From Portulaca oleracea (taxonomy: Eukaryota; Streptophyta; Magnoliopsida; Caryophyllales; Portulacaceae): 64,000 nucleotides of DNA. A program made the position numbers and the translations under genes. The stretch covers positions 23,541,594-23,605,593 of the forward strand of contig CM055881.1 in the NCBI GenBank assembly GCA_029582165.1, given 5' to 3'. Below are positions 25,190 through 36,405 of the stretch, in pieces. Each line of letters opens with the position of its first letter. The first letter of the stretch is position 1. Below the pieces are notes generated by a model. That model was not told the origin of the DNA, made no database searches, and worked only from the letters and a program-made list of their open reading frames with translations.

Positions 25190-26215
25190 TTGATAAGCAT
25201 GAGTTGACCTGGCAAATGGGGTATTTCGGGTTGGATACATACTTGGTTCGGTTAAAGTTTGGGTCGAGTATATTTCGGACATGCTACAGTGACTCGGTTC
25301 CCGGGTCGGGTGTAAGTTGGTTTAATGTGATTCGAGTATGGTTTGATTAAATTTTGGATTCGACCTTGGTTCGAGTTCGAATTGGTTCAGCGAAAAATGA
25401 GCTTAGTTGATTTCAGGTCAATGTTAATCGGTCATACTATGGGTTGGGTGGTATTTGCTCATATGTTGGGTTGGATTCGAATTGGTTTAGGTAAAAAGAT
25501 GGTAAGTTGATTTCAAGTCAATGTTAGCGGGTTGTAATACGAGTTTAGATATGATTAGATTCAATGCTGGGCTTGGTTCGAATTATTGTTTGTGGTCTCC
25601 ATGAGCCATTGTAGTTCGAGCCAGAGAAGGAATATATAGAGGGCGCCAAGAGAGCCAGGGAAGACAAACGATCAGAGAAAGTGGGTGGCGACCGATTAGA
25701 GAAGACGAATGAAGAAAGGATGATTCATTGGATAGTGACAGCTAGCTCAAATTCGGTTAATAATGGGTTGGATCACTTTGACATACACAAATAGGTTATG
25801 AGTTGGTTAGCTCAAAGACAGTTACAGTTTGAATCGGGTTTGCATCGTTCAATTTCAATACACTTCGTGTTTGGATGATATGGGCTTGATTGAAGGTTGG
25901 TCGGGTCATTTTGGATATGGGTTAATTTGGTTTTCCCTAGATTCGGTTACGAGTTGGTTCGGTTGATTCAATTTCCCCCTTGTTTGATTCACTTTGGGTC
26001 GGGTCATTTTTGGTCAGGTTGGGACTATGTCGGGTCATTTTATGGGTAATTTCAGTTTAGAATAAATTTCGAGTTCGGTTTGGGTATGGTTGGGTCATCT
26101 CGGTTCCTCAGATCCAAATCGGTTGAAGTTGTTTTGGATGTAAATTCAGGTAAGGGTTCAGGTTAATCGGTTCAGTTTCGAGTCTCGGGTAAGTTTTTCC
26201 AGGTCTAAGCATGAG
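25190..26215. repeat. Degenerate GGTT/TCGG-rich repeat region
   Basis: About 1 kb is dominated by diverged copies of short motifs such as TTGGGTTGGATTCGAATTGG, TCGGGTCATTTT and GGTTCGGTT. All have the same strand bias (G and T on the + strand). I see no open frame of note and no clear unit length. It is probably an old tandem array or a satellite-like part of a retroelement. Confidence 0.6.
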
Positions 26216-26644
26216 TGCCGTTTTTGCTTCCGGTGAGCCCTAGCAGGCGACTCCTATTTCCCCCATGTTTCCTCGGCGATCTTGCACTTTTATCTGGGTC
26301 CTTCCGTTGTTGTTGTTGTTGTTTTTTCTAGCAGATTTTTCTGATGCCGGAGTGTCTCTTGGGCAGTTGTCGACTTTTGACACACAACAAGAAAAATAAA
26401 AAAGGGAAACAAATTTGATTTTTTTAGGGCAACAAACAAAATATCCTTGCACTAATCAAGCAAGAGGAAACTAATTTATTTTGTTGACCTACATCATAGA
26501 TTTAGACTGCCAAAATTTAAAATTGGCCCATTTCATGATTGATTAGGCTTTAATCCAATATTTATCGCTTATGTGCAAGTAAACAGGCTAATAAACCCTT
26601 CTTTAGGCATGGAATTATAAAGACTTATTTTAATTAGGCAAAAA

Positions 26645-26646
<2 letters not shown>
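26216..26646. other. Intergenic DNA, no gene seen
   Basis: Contains a short GTT microsatellite (about 26302-26322) and AT-rich sequence. No supported gene. Confidence 0.4.

Positions 26647-26738
<92 letters not shown>
26647..26738. repeat. CT microsatellite
   Basis: An uninterrupted (CT)n array of about 46 units. Long CT/GA arrays are polymorphic in plants. Confidence 0.98.
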
Positions 26739-26741
<3 letters not shown>

Positions 26742-28115
26742 CCTTAATGGGGATATGGAGGTTGGAGCAACGATCTTCTAATCAATGACAATCTAGCGGT
26801 AAACATTTCTCTTTCTCCTCAGTCACACTCGGTTAGTCTTATATTAATTCTAAAGTATCCTAGGGTCCTCACGCTGCCCTTGTGACTCGAGTAAAACATA
26901 TCGCTTCCCAGGGTTTCTTGGAAATCCAATTTCATCTTGATCCAGACATTGATTGGGAGGATGATCATGACCATCCTATGGATGAGTCGGGAACCCCACT
27001 AAGGGGGTGACGCTTTTGCTTTCGATATAAATAAAGGGCCAAGGAGGTGGCGTTTAAGGTAGAAAATGGCCTAAGGGTTGAGGATCAACAATAGGTCACG
27101 GGCGTAACCTAGGCATTAAGCTGGTTACGACTAAGGCCTCCCTGGTCACGAGCGTGACCTTGTTTTCTCCTCTCCATGCCTTAGTGTGGACATTTTTTCT
27201 CGCCGTTCAGACTTCTAAACATCCGTAGGATGGAGGGATTTGTGCTGGAGTTTACTTTAAAAACTCTTTGAGGATTATTTGCACATTTCATGAATAATAG
27301 TTGTAAAATCGCCTTCTTGTCACTTTATGCATTTCATGAGCAATTAAACTAAACTTTTAGAGTGAACATCCACTTGTTCCAACTCTTTAGGATTAGTCCA
27401 ATTTGCTCACGAGATGTTAGGCTTGGAAGAAGGTAATTTAGGCAACCATTATTTAGAAATATATAACATCACTCTAAAGTTGCATTAGTACATTATAAAA
27501 CCATGTTAAACACAGTTTAGGCAATCCTGATGTGTTTTGGTTTGAAAAGGAGTTGTCACTTGACCTTTTCAGGGAAAAAGTCAAGACAAAACCGAAAAGA
27601 AAAGCAAGAACGACCCCGCCTATGAAACCAAGAAGTGGATTCGGGGGTAAGGCTATGAACTCGAAAAGTAGAAACCTTTGAGTTCGCCTCTCACAAAAGA
27701 AAAACTCTACTAAAAGTTATAAAATGTGCTTTTAATAAAATTTGGAAGGAAAGTAGATTGGAACTTTACATGATTATTTCATTAACATGCAAAAAGAAAT
27801 AAAGAATTATACCATATACAAGAACACTTTACACTAGGAAATAAATACAACAAAAAGTACCTATATGAGGATTTTAAGAGGAGCTTGGCCTAGCCTTACT
27901 TGAATGACATCTTTTTCACCCTTGAAGTAGCTTCCTTAAAACCTTGAACACTCCCTTTTATTGATGTCAAATAGAACCAAAGTTTAGGTAGAAAAAGAGG
28001 TGAGAAAAAAGTTGGGAAAAGGTAAGAAAAGGGTAGGGAAAATGCTCTTTTTTGTTGGGTTTTGATAAATGTTTTTGGCTGTTTTTGTGGTGTTTTGATA
28101 AATGTTTTTCGTTAC
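26739..28115. other. Repeat-like intergenic DNA, no gene seen
   Basis: No intact gene. Around 27535-27710 the sequence (AAAAGGAGTTGTCACTTGACC ... GGATTCGGGGGTAAGG) has the look of a plant LTR-element fragment, but no LTR pair or domain was found. GATAAATGTTTTT repeats near 28063 and 28096. Confidence 0.4.
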
Positions 28116-28515
28116 ATTAAGCGATCGATCGTGAGTGCTAAAACATGGATGTTATCATAAGCATAAAATGCGGGTCCACTAAAAGATGTAAAGATATTGA
28201 AATTCATGGAACTTGACATAGCATGAAATACATGAACTATGAGTATAACTTAAACGTAGTTTGGACAATTTGCGTGCCTTGGGAACGCTAAAGTCTCCGC
28301 CGAGCTGCGCCCAAAGACTTTAGCGCCCAAGGCACGCAAATTGTCCACTTCTACGCTTAAGTTATACTCATAGTTCATGTATTTCATGCTATGTCAAGTT
28401 CCATGAATTTCAATATCTTTACATCTTTTAGTGGACCCGCATTTTATGCTTATGATAACATCCATGTTTTAGCACTCGATCGCAGTGCCTGACTCGATGC
28501 CGTCGATCGCTTAAT
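28116..28515. repeat. Near-perfect 400-bp hairpin
   Basis: The arm at 28116-28296 is the reverse complement of 28315-28515, with an 18-base spacer. A core of about 120 bp (from GAGTGCTAAAACATGGATG to GAGTATAACTTA) pairs with no mismatch. The outer part of the right arm has about 20 extra bases, and a few mismatches lie near the loop. No open frame. The right arm continues into the LTR-like sequence that ends at about 29133, so the left arm looks like an inverted copy of the LTR's beginning. Confidence 0.93.
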
Positions 28516-29133
28516 ACCAATCATTCCAAGTATAGATCAACTTGGGCATACGCGTGTGTGAGGTGCTTGCACCGATCGTAAGGGTCCCACTTACTCTCTA
28601 TTTTCATGAATTTATGTTTATGCTTATGTTTATGTTCACGTCGTTCAAGTCCTTTTTTTTAACCCCTTCCCCGTTTTCGAAATGATTTTAAATGCCGGCA
28701 CTAAAACCGTTTTCGAACGGTTTACGTGTTGGAGGTTTACGTACTGAGTGTCTCCCCACTCACCTTTGCGTGTTCTAATGTTTTGTTTTAGGAGGCTCGA
28801 GCTCCCAAGGCAAGGATAAGGCAGTTGCAAAGTAGTTCAAGGCTATCGAGGTAGCTCTCCATGGAGTCCATCAGTAGTCAAGGACAAGCAGGATTTCTTA
28901 TCGGAGTTGTTTAGTTTAAGTTATGTTCAAGTTGTTGTACTTTATCCAAAGATTGTATAAGTTTATGTGAAGGTTGTTAAGTTGGTTTGTGGTTTTGGAA
29001 GTTCTTTGATGTGGTTGCCTTGTCTCTTTTGGGAGACGGCGGTAATGCTTCGACCTAAGGTGTTCCGCTGCGCTAATCGCGGGCTTAGGGTCTTTAAGTG
29101 GAGTTTAACCCCGTGATTAAGGTTGGGCGTTAC
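28316..29133 (+). mobile_element. 5' LTR-like part of a broken gypsy-type element
   Basis: The 3' end, GTGATTAAGGTTGGGCGTTACG, resembles Del/Tekay-type LTR ends. Directly after it comes GTGGTATCGAGCC, a degenerate form of the initiator-Met tRNA primer site TGGTATCAGAGC. The last ~105 bp (from GGGAGACGGCGGTAATGCTTCG, about 29031) recur at about 30737-30842. The start of the LTR is uncertain because of the hairpin. Confidence 0.6.
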
Positions 29134-29852
29134 GGTTGTGGTATCGAGCCTGTGTTTTGGTTGAGTATTTGGGAATTATAGGATTTCTTAAGTTATGGAT
29201 CCTCCCTTAAGGAGAAAGATAGGCATGTGAGTACAAGCCTTTACATGATGAGTATGAGTATGTTAGGTGATATGTTGGGAATTGTTGGTGAGCTTGAAGC
29301 TCCATATATTGGGTTAGTATGTAAATTGTGCTTCCGTGCAGGTTTTCAAGACTTTGTAAATTTGGGAGTAGTTCTAATTACAGGGGAGGTGCTGCCGAAA
29401 TTCTCCCAGGATTTTAAGAAAGTTTTAGTCAAAATCCGTAAGGGGGAAACTAGGTAAAATGAGTTGAGCCTAGTAATATATGTAAGAAGAGTTAATGAAT
29501 ACCATGGGAAGAGTTTGAAGTTCACAAGAAATTTCCTCAAAGTCTTTGGGAGTTATCGAAAAGCTTATAAAGTGAGTCCCAAGTGGGACCATGGCATGGG
29601 TTATAAATGATAAGTGTGGATGAAAAGTGTTAAGGTAGTCCAAAAGGGACTAAGTTTATGAGGTCTAGAATTGTCAAGCAAGTCTAAGGCAATTTCAAAG
29701 ATGAAATGAGAGCTTCTTAAATCGCTTATAAGAGGTTATCTTGGTTGAGTCTCGAACCTTTCGCAAAGTTGTTCCTTTTAATTGCATTTAGTCATTTATT
29801 TTGGCCTTGATGAGATCTTAAAATCTTGCTTTGTATTTTATGTATGGTATAG

Positions 29853-30632
29853 ATGGATAACAATGGTAACCCCCTCCCGAATCCGTTCGCAATGTTTATG
29901 GACCCCGCCACCAACGTTCACGCCCATCTTAAGGCGTTGCAAAATGTTCTCGATGCACATTGCGCTGCAAATCCCAAATCCGAATATCACGATGACGTCT
30001 GCCGAGCCCGATGTCTTTTAGCGACTCTTCCCCACGTGAGCCCGTGGGATGATATCCGAGACCGGTACCGTCAGCTGCTTATACGGGGAGAACCCGGACG
30101 CCACGCATGGTGTGTTAACTACATAGGGGCTTGGAACCAGATTGTCATGGAGATAATGATCACGCAGGCTGCACAATCTTTGGGTCTTCACGTCAGCAAG
30201 TTAGGACCCTACCTTCACGAGGTGATAGGTTTACCGGCGCCTACCAACGCGGGAAAAGCCCCGGCTCACGTGTTCGCTCCCCCGGCGGATGAAGTCCGTC
30301 TACACTTCTCACCATACCTCATCGGACGTTCAATCGTCCCGAATCGATCGTCTCATGGGGAGTCTACGCCTACCGCTCAACTAGCTGGAAATGAAGAAGA
30401 AGATCCTAGTATGGATCTAGATCAACACGAGGTGTGCCCCGAGCCGAAGCAGATCAAAGGATGTGAAGCAGGTACGTCTACACCTGCCGCCCCGACGGAG
30501 CACGATTTCGATTGGACCGCTTTAGGGCCCAGGATTCGGCACACCCCACGCAAGAGCGCTCGTCCTCTACGATTTCGACGTGTGGAAGAGGATGGGGATC
30601 AAGAACAAGAGGGGTCTAATTCCCATGTTTAG
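29853..30632 (+). CDS. Unrecognised 259-residue ORF in an LTR element
   Basis: An uninterrupted ATG-to-TAG frame, richer in GC than its surroundings, lies between the primer-site-like sequence and the 3' terminal repeat of the broken LTR element. I recognise no gag, zinc knuckle, protease, RT or integrase motif. The N-terminal half looks globular (residues about 15-130, with Trp, Cys and His spread through it: HCAANPK, RHAWCVNYIGAWNQI). The C-terminal half is acidic and then basic (SMDLDQHE, HTPRKSARPLRFRRVEE). It could be a diverged gag or a captured host fragment. The intact frame in an otherwise degraded setting is what makes it worth listing; whether it is expressed is unknown. Confidence 0.45.
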   Translation: MDNNGNPLPNPFAMFMDPATNVHAHLKALQNVLDAHCAANPKSEYHDDVCRARCLLATLPHVSPWDDIRDRYRQLLIRGEPGRHAWCVNYIGAWNQIVMEIMITQAAQSLGLHVSKLGPYLHEVIGLPAPTNAGKAPAHVFAPPADEVRLHFSPYLIGRSIVPNRSSHGESTPTAQLAGNEEEDPSMDLDQHEVCPEPKQIKGCEAGTSTPAAPTEHDFDWTALGPRIRHTPRKSARPLRFRRVEEDGDQEQEGSNSHV

Positions 30633-30842
30633 TGATAGCCATCGGTAGTCGACCGTTGTGCAGGATTAGCAAGGCGCCGACCATAGATATAGGCTAGATG
30701 ACAGTCAGTACACCATGGGTGACTAGGTTCTTGCTTTTGGGAGACGGCGGCAGTAATCTTCGACACAGGTGTTCATTTATTGTCGCGAGGCTTAAGTGCT
30801 TTAAGTGGAGTTTAACCCCGTGATTAAGGTTGGGGCGTTACA
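30633..30842 (+). mobile_element. Truncated 3' LTR end of the same element
   Basis: From about 30737 to 30842 this repeats the last part of the 5' LTR (TTTTGGGAGACGGCGG, then GTGGAGTTTAACCCCGTGATTAAGG and GGGGCGTTACA). The ~100 bp before it does not match the 5' LTR, so the 3' LTR is shortened or replaced. Confidence 0.65.
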
Positions 30843-31839
30843 ATCTTCAACTAAGGTATTGCCAAAATAAAATACACTTTATGCGGTCCATTACTTACCA
30901 ACTCAAAGAAATATGACACAAATCATGCAAGGAATATTCAATGCTATCTTTTGTTTAAAAACATTCCTTGTTTTAATCACGTTGCCTTTCATTTCTCGTC
31001 CATATTTTTTTTTTAAAAATAAACAGAGAATCAGAATGTCACGTGCATCAGAGCTGACAGACTGTATGAGCTAACGGACAGGGGTCAAGTAGGGAAAATG
31101 GAAATGTCACGTTTTCACTCATAGAATGGGATGTGCAAATCAGCAACTGACCATCAAAAAGACATTAATCAATTATTGAAATCTGACTGTGTCTTTTTTA
31201 ATCTCACCCCAAATTACTATATACTTTATTCACTGCACTGGTATAATGATTAATGGTATATGCCAACCAAAAATCCGTTGTTTCGAACCCAGATTTTTTT
31301 AAAGAAACCCCAGTTCTACCGTTGACTTGTAGGTACTGCATCCTCTGTTCACATCCTCTCAATCTGCTTATCTGTTGTTCCTTGCGCAATTTTGATCCAA
31401 TGCTCACCCTGTTGTTTAATTTCTGTGTAATTTGATTCCTAACTTCTCATCTGAATGAATCAATCCTCAATTTAGCAACTGGGCTTCATATGTTTTAGTC
31501 GTGTGTGTTGAAATTAGGCCTAGAGAGAGAGGCCTTTGCGTCCTTACTCTTTACAATTCATGGGTTCTGTTTGAGTTGAGCCTCACTCTGTAGTTTGTTT
31601 GTACTTGGTATGTGGTTGACCCTTCATTTCAATTTTCATTGGTTGATAATATTTTCGTATTTGTATGATCTCGGAAGCAGGGTTGTCTTGAAGTTCTGGG
31701 TTGAATAATCAATCCTTGGTTCCAAGTATATTCTGTGATTGCCATTTGCCCAAAGCCCCCATGTCCAAAATTTTGTGTTTCTATTGAGGAATTTGGGAAG
31801 ATGAGATTGTTTGTTGATGGGTTTGCAGCATAGAGGAGA
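30843..31839 (+). other. Upstream region and 5' UTR of the lipase gene
   Basis: No separate gene is supported. A likely acceptor (GTTTGCAG, ending at 31828) lies 11 bases before the lipase ATG, which suggests an intron in the 5' UTR. Promoter position is not determined. Confidence 0.45.
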
Positions 31840-34800
31840 ATGTCTATCATATGCGGTTGCCCTCTCCTTGAGTGTGTTTACTGCCTAGCTTGTGCTCGTT
31901 GGGCATGGAAACGATGTCTACATAATGCTGGGCATGATAGTGAGGACTGGGGCCTTGCCACAGCTGAAGAATTTGAGGCCGTTCCTCGCTTATGTCGTTA
32001 CATACTTGCTGTTTATGAAGATGATCTCCGAAACCCTCTGTGGGCACCCCCTGGAGGTTATGGTATCGACCCGGATTGGTTAGTAGCAAAGAGAAGCTAT
32101 GATGATACCAGTGGACATGCACCTCCATATATTGTGTATGTTGATCACGGTCATACCGATATAGTTCTTGCCTTTAGAGGGCTCAATCTAGTGAATGAGA
32201 GTGACTATGCTGTTCTTCTGGATAACAAATTGGGGAAGAAGAAATTTGATGGTGGTTATGTCCATAATGGGCTGTTTAGGGCGGCTGTCTGGGTGCTCGA
32301 GAAAGAAGGTGCCTTGTTGAGGGAGCTGAGGGACAAATATCCTGATTACACCATCACTTTTGCTGGACACTCCCTTGGGTCTGGTGTTGCAGCCCTTTTG
32401 ACAATGCTGGCTGTCCAGAATCCAGACAAATTGGGAAATATTCAAAGGAACAGGGTCAGGGGATATGCTATTGCACCAGCAAGGAGTGTTTCACTAAATC
32501 TTGCTGTCAGATATGCCGATGTCATCAACTCCGTTGTGCTTCAAGTAACTTTTCATTCTTCTGCTTTCCCTTCCTATTGCCATTTCTATATTTCTTACCA
32601 TCTTCAGTATTCTTGTTCAGATGTTTACTCTTAGATATTATTATGACAACTTGTCAAGTTCTGTGATGAGAATTTATTTATTTATGTAACAACTTCATGT
32701 AATCGATTTGGCTTTGACGAAAAGAATTAAGCTAATGTGCTAAGTTGATTGCTCCTTTCTTGTATCCAAGGAACTGTGTAATAATTGAAATTGATGGTTA
32801 TTTCTACTTGGCTGTATGAGGCACAAAGTTCTATTAGAAGCTACGATTGCTTCATGGATCTTTTGGAGACTCTCTTGACACGGACACTCCAAATGATTAT
32901 CAACTTTCTTGGGACTGGCCCAATGATTCCATTGGATTTAACCACTTCAAAAGTTCATATCCAAGGGAAATGGGTCTTTCGCTTGCTGCAATATGGTTAT
33001 TGTGGTTTCAGGCCAGCAATTAACTTGTCTAAGATGTTGCAGCTGCCAGGGAACTCTGCTTCCTGGGCCCTGTTTTGACTTACTATTTGACAATCTATAG
33101 TTTTTGCTTGCATGTTGTGGTAAAAACAGAATGAGGGAGCTGGAGTCAGCCATTGGCTCACTGCAGGCAATTTCTGCTTCAAGGAAAGTGATTTTTCAAA
33201 TTAAGAAAGGTGGCCTCCCTTGAAGAGGGAATCACATGCGAGAAAAATCTAATAAAAGGACGGCAAATTTTCCATGTTGAACGGGATCTTGCAGACCGTG
33301 ATTCAAGAGTTTGCAGATTATATGGCAAATGTTAAATAGCTGCAATTGCTTCCCAGGACCCATCTATATGTGTGCTTTTACCTATTACTTAAATGGATGA
33401 CAAGCTTCTGTAAAAATAGGAAGTGGAAAATGTAATGCATTGTTTAGTTTGCATAATCTTCTCCTGTTGTGATGATTGGCTCCAAACCCCCCGTCTTTTT
33501 GTCGGTGATATGTTTCTAACAGCTAATTCTCGTCAAACCAGGATGACTTCTTGCCCAGGACAGCGACACCCTTAGAAGACATCTTTAAGTCTCTTTTCTG
33601 GTAATCTCTTGCTTGGCTCCAAATAGAAACTTCTCAATTCATATATGGGCTTATGTAATTTATGTGTGGCCTGCTGGATATGTGAAATGAATGCTGTTGG
33701 TTTTATCTGAACCCTTTTACCCCAGTTGAAGATGGAAGTTACTTTATTGAACAGCTGATTCAGTTACTTAGAGTTGTTACTTGTTTTGCACAGTTTGCCG
33801 TGCTTACTGTGCCTGCGCTGCATGAGGGACACATGCATGTCGGAGGAGAAACTGCTAAAAGATCCAAGGAGGCTGTATGCACCTGGACGTCTTTATCACA
33901 TTGTTGAGAGGAAACCTTGCAGGTAATGTCAGATGCTCCCCTTTTCTCTACTGTTTATCTAATTTTTGAGCAATATATTGGCTTGCTCATCTTTTCTAAT
34001 TTGGGGAACTGATTTTTGAATTAAGAACATCCAACATTACTTGTTGATTCTCAAAACGTTAGAGTGATAGAAACTCTACTAGTCAACATCTATATCGCAA
34101 TGATTGAGGAGAGATTCTGATGCTTGAAATCACACAATTGCAGCGTGAAATGAATGAGCCCTTACAATGCATTCTCTCTCTAAATGCAAAAAACAATTGA
34201 AATAAAAATAAAAATGTGGTAGTGGGTTTGTCACGATCAGACAGTACTAAATGCAGGTGTGGAAGGTTCCCCCCAGTTGTGAGGACTGCAGTGCCTGTAG
34301 ATGGAAGATTTGAACACATAGTCCTTTCTTGTAATGCAACTTCTGATCATGCTATCCTTTGGATTGAAAAGGAAGCCAAGAGGGCTTTAGAGGTTAGTTA
34401 CATGTGCTGCTGCTTTAGCTGATGAACGGTACAATCCTGTTTCTAATGATATGATATGATATAAAACTGAGAATTTCAGCTATATTTCTCACTGATGTGA
34501 ATCACTCAACTATCATTACCCTCTCAATTTGAATGTGTACACTCAAGATAAATTCAGTTTCTAATTCCAATCACCACCCTTTTGTTTAGAAGATATGGCA
34601 AAACTGGAGTCTTCAGTCAGGCAACTACATATGTCTCAGAACTCCCTTGTGATTGGTATTGGACTCTAACATTTTGACCTAAGGCCAGATGGACTTGGCA
34701 CTAAATGTCAACTCAAATGAAACTATCTCAAAATTTTACCTTACAGATTTCCTTCACTGACAAACCGTCAACAAATAAAGATATTCCTGACCTGATCCAA

Positions 34801-35301
34801 CACGATCATTCCAACAACCCATTTCGATCTTAATGAGCCATATATCATGTGCATCTGTTTGTGTTAGAGCCAGAAACTTAATTATCTAGAAGGAATGAGT
34901 AGCAGAAGCACCATGTATTGGCTTGACAGAGTGATGAAGATTTCCTAAAATATCTGTGCTTTCTGTTGTGCAACCAGCTGATGCGAGAGAAAGATGATGT
35001 GATGGAAATACCAGCAAAACAAAAAATGGAGAGGCAACTAACTATAGCCAAAGAACATAACCAAGAGTACAAGGCTGCACTGTACCGGGCTGCCTCCCTT
35101 AAAGTGCCCGATTCTTATTCTTATCAGTATGGGACTTTCGATGGTCATGAAGACGAAAATGAGCACTCGGATGGATCATTGCAAGAAAGATCATCTGAGG
35201 GTTCATCTACTAGAAACAAGAAAGAGACCTGGGATGAACTGGTAGCACGTCTTTTCGACAGGGATGAATCCGGTCAACTTATTCCAAAAAAAGTTGCATA
35301 A
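31840..35301 (+). CDS. Class 3 lipase (mono/diacylglycerol lipase type)
   Basis: Five exons join in frame: 31840-32544, 33542-33600, 33794-33922, 34257-34392 and 34978-35301. They give 450 residues. The Cys-rich N-terminus (CGCPLLECVYCLACARWAWKR) fits the lipase-3 N-terminal region of plant diacylglycerol-lipase-like proteins. Residues about 95-240 are the alpha/beta-hydrolase core with the nucleophile elbow G176-H-S178-L-G180. Asp236/237 (QDDFLPR) and His329 (TSDH) are plausible triad partners. A second Cys-rich stretch (CLPCLLCLRCMRDTC) follows the core. Relatives include proteins named calmodulin-binding heat-shock proteins in tobacco and Arabidopsis; the likely reaction is hydrolysis of acylglycerol esters at a membrane. 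The C-terminus is hydrophilic (residues about 375-440). ATG 31840 follows a probable 5'-UTR intron. The family is firm; substrate and calmodulin binding are inference. Confidence 0.92.
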
Positions 35302-36405
35302 TTTGTAGGTTTATGGACTTTTAGCTGGTGAGTGTCATGATTCCTACTTGGACTTGGAGCCCTATCCGAGGTGCGATTGTATGTTCCAAACCTGAAGAGA
35401 CCTCGTCTTTTACCTTCTGGATGTGTCATTCTTTCAATTCTTTTACAGTGTTTCCTGATTCTCCTTGGTTAAAACCTAGAAGCTCCTCTCTTCATTACTT
35501 GTAAGCATTCAACTTCAACTAAAAATCAAGCTGGATAATAGTTGGTTAAATGCTTCTACATTGTCCGATCTCAAGGGCGCTTTTGCTTACTAAATTCCTT
35601 TTTGATGTGCACGGTATATGTTCCAGAGACCATCCGGAAATATAAACCAGAACCTGTATCGTCTTGATAAAAGGGCAGGGTAAGAAGAGGGGCCATCATA
35701 TCTATTGAGTTTCTAGAACTAGTCTTGGATTAGGATTACTTCAGTCGATCATTCATTCGTTGTGTAGGGCTACAGGCCACTGAATTAAAATTCAGATGCA
35801 AGTGTTGGTAACTATCATCACACATGCTGTTACATACCAGATCATTACAGCTTGTCTGTCTGACAGAACCTGCTCCTACATGCAGTTTTCTCTTTCCATA
35901 AATCCACAAGCATTTAGCCGCCGTGCATCGTATTCTTGCTCTGCAGGAACATACTTTCAGTTTCACTTTTCACTACAAATTAGAGAAGCCGCGAATTCAA
36001 AATGCAGTTTCTGTCTCGATTTTTGCTTCGGTCACCCTACTGATATATAAGTCATAAAAGCAGCAACTGTGTTCGATGTTGTGGATGAAAATGGAGTTTG
36101 CACAGCTCCAGAAACCTTTCTGAGTTTGAGTCCATATGAAAAAATCCATCGGTGCATTATAGGGAAGTCAGTTGTAACTATGATCATACTTTTAGTAATC
36201 ACGTGTCCTGTGTCTTAGAACTATGTTGTTTGTACACGATTATGCTCATACTAAGAGCTAATTAAAATACCTAATTTTACAAGAATTAGATAGTTAAAAA
36301 TATTTGAAAACGCAAAATAAAATTAAAATACCTAATGTCCCATAAAGATATTTTCCCACACAAAACAAAATGAAGGAAAATATTATTCAAAATGGAAACT
36401 TATCA
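35302..36405. other. 3' flank of the lipase gene, no gene seen
   Basis: Contains the probable 3' UTR. Short open frames on both strands lack motifs. No paired repeat stands out. Confidence 0.45.

Noticed and set aside
26647..26738. Possible GAGA-type regulatory element
   Set aside because: The long uniform CT array lies far from a supported start codon, so I list it only as a microsatellite.
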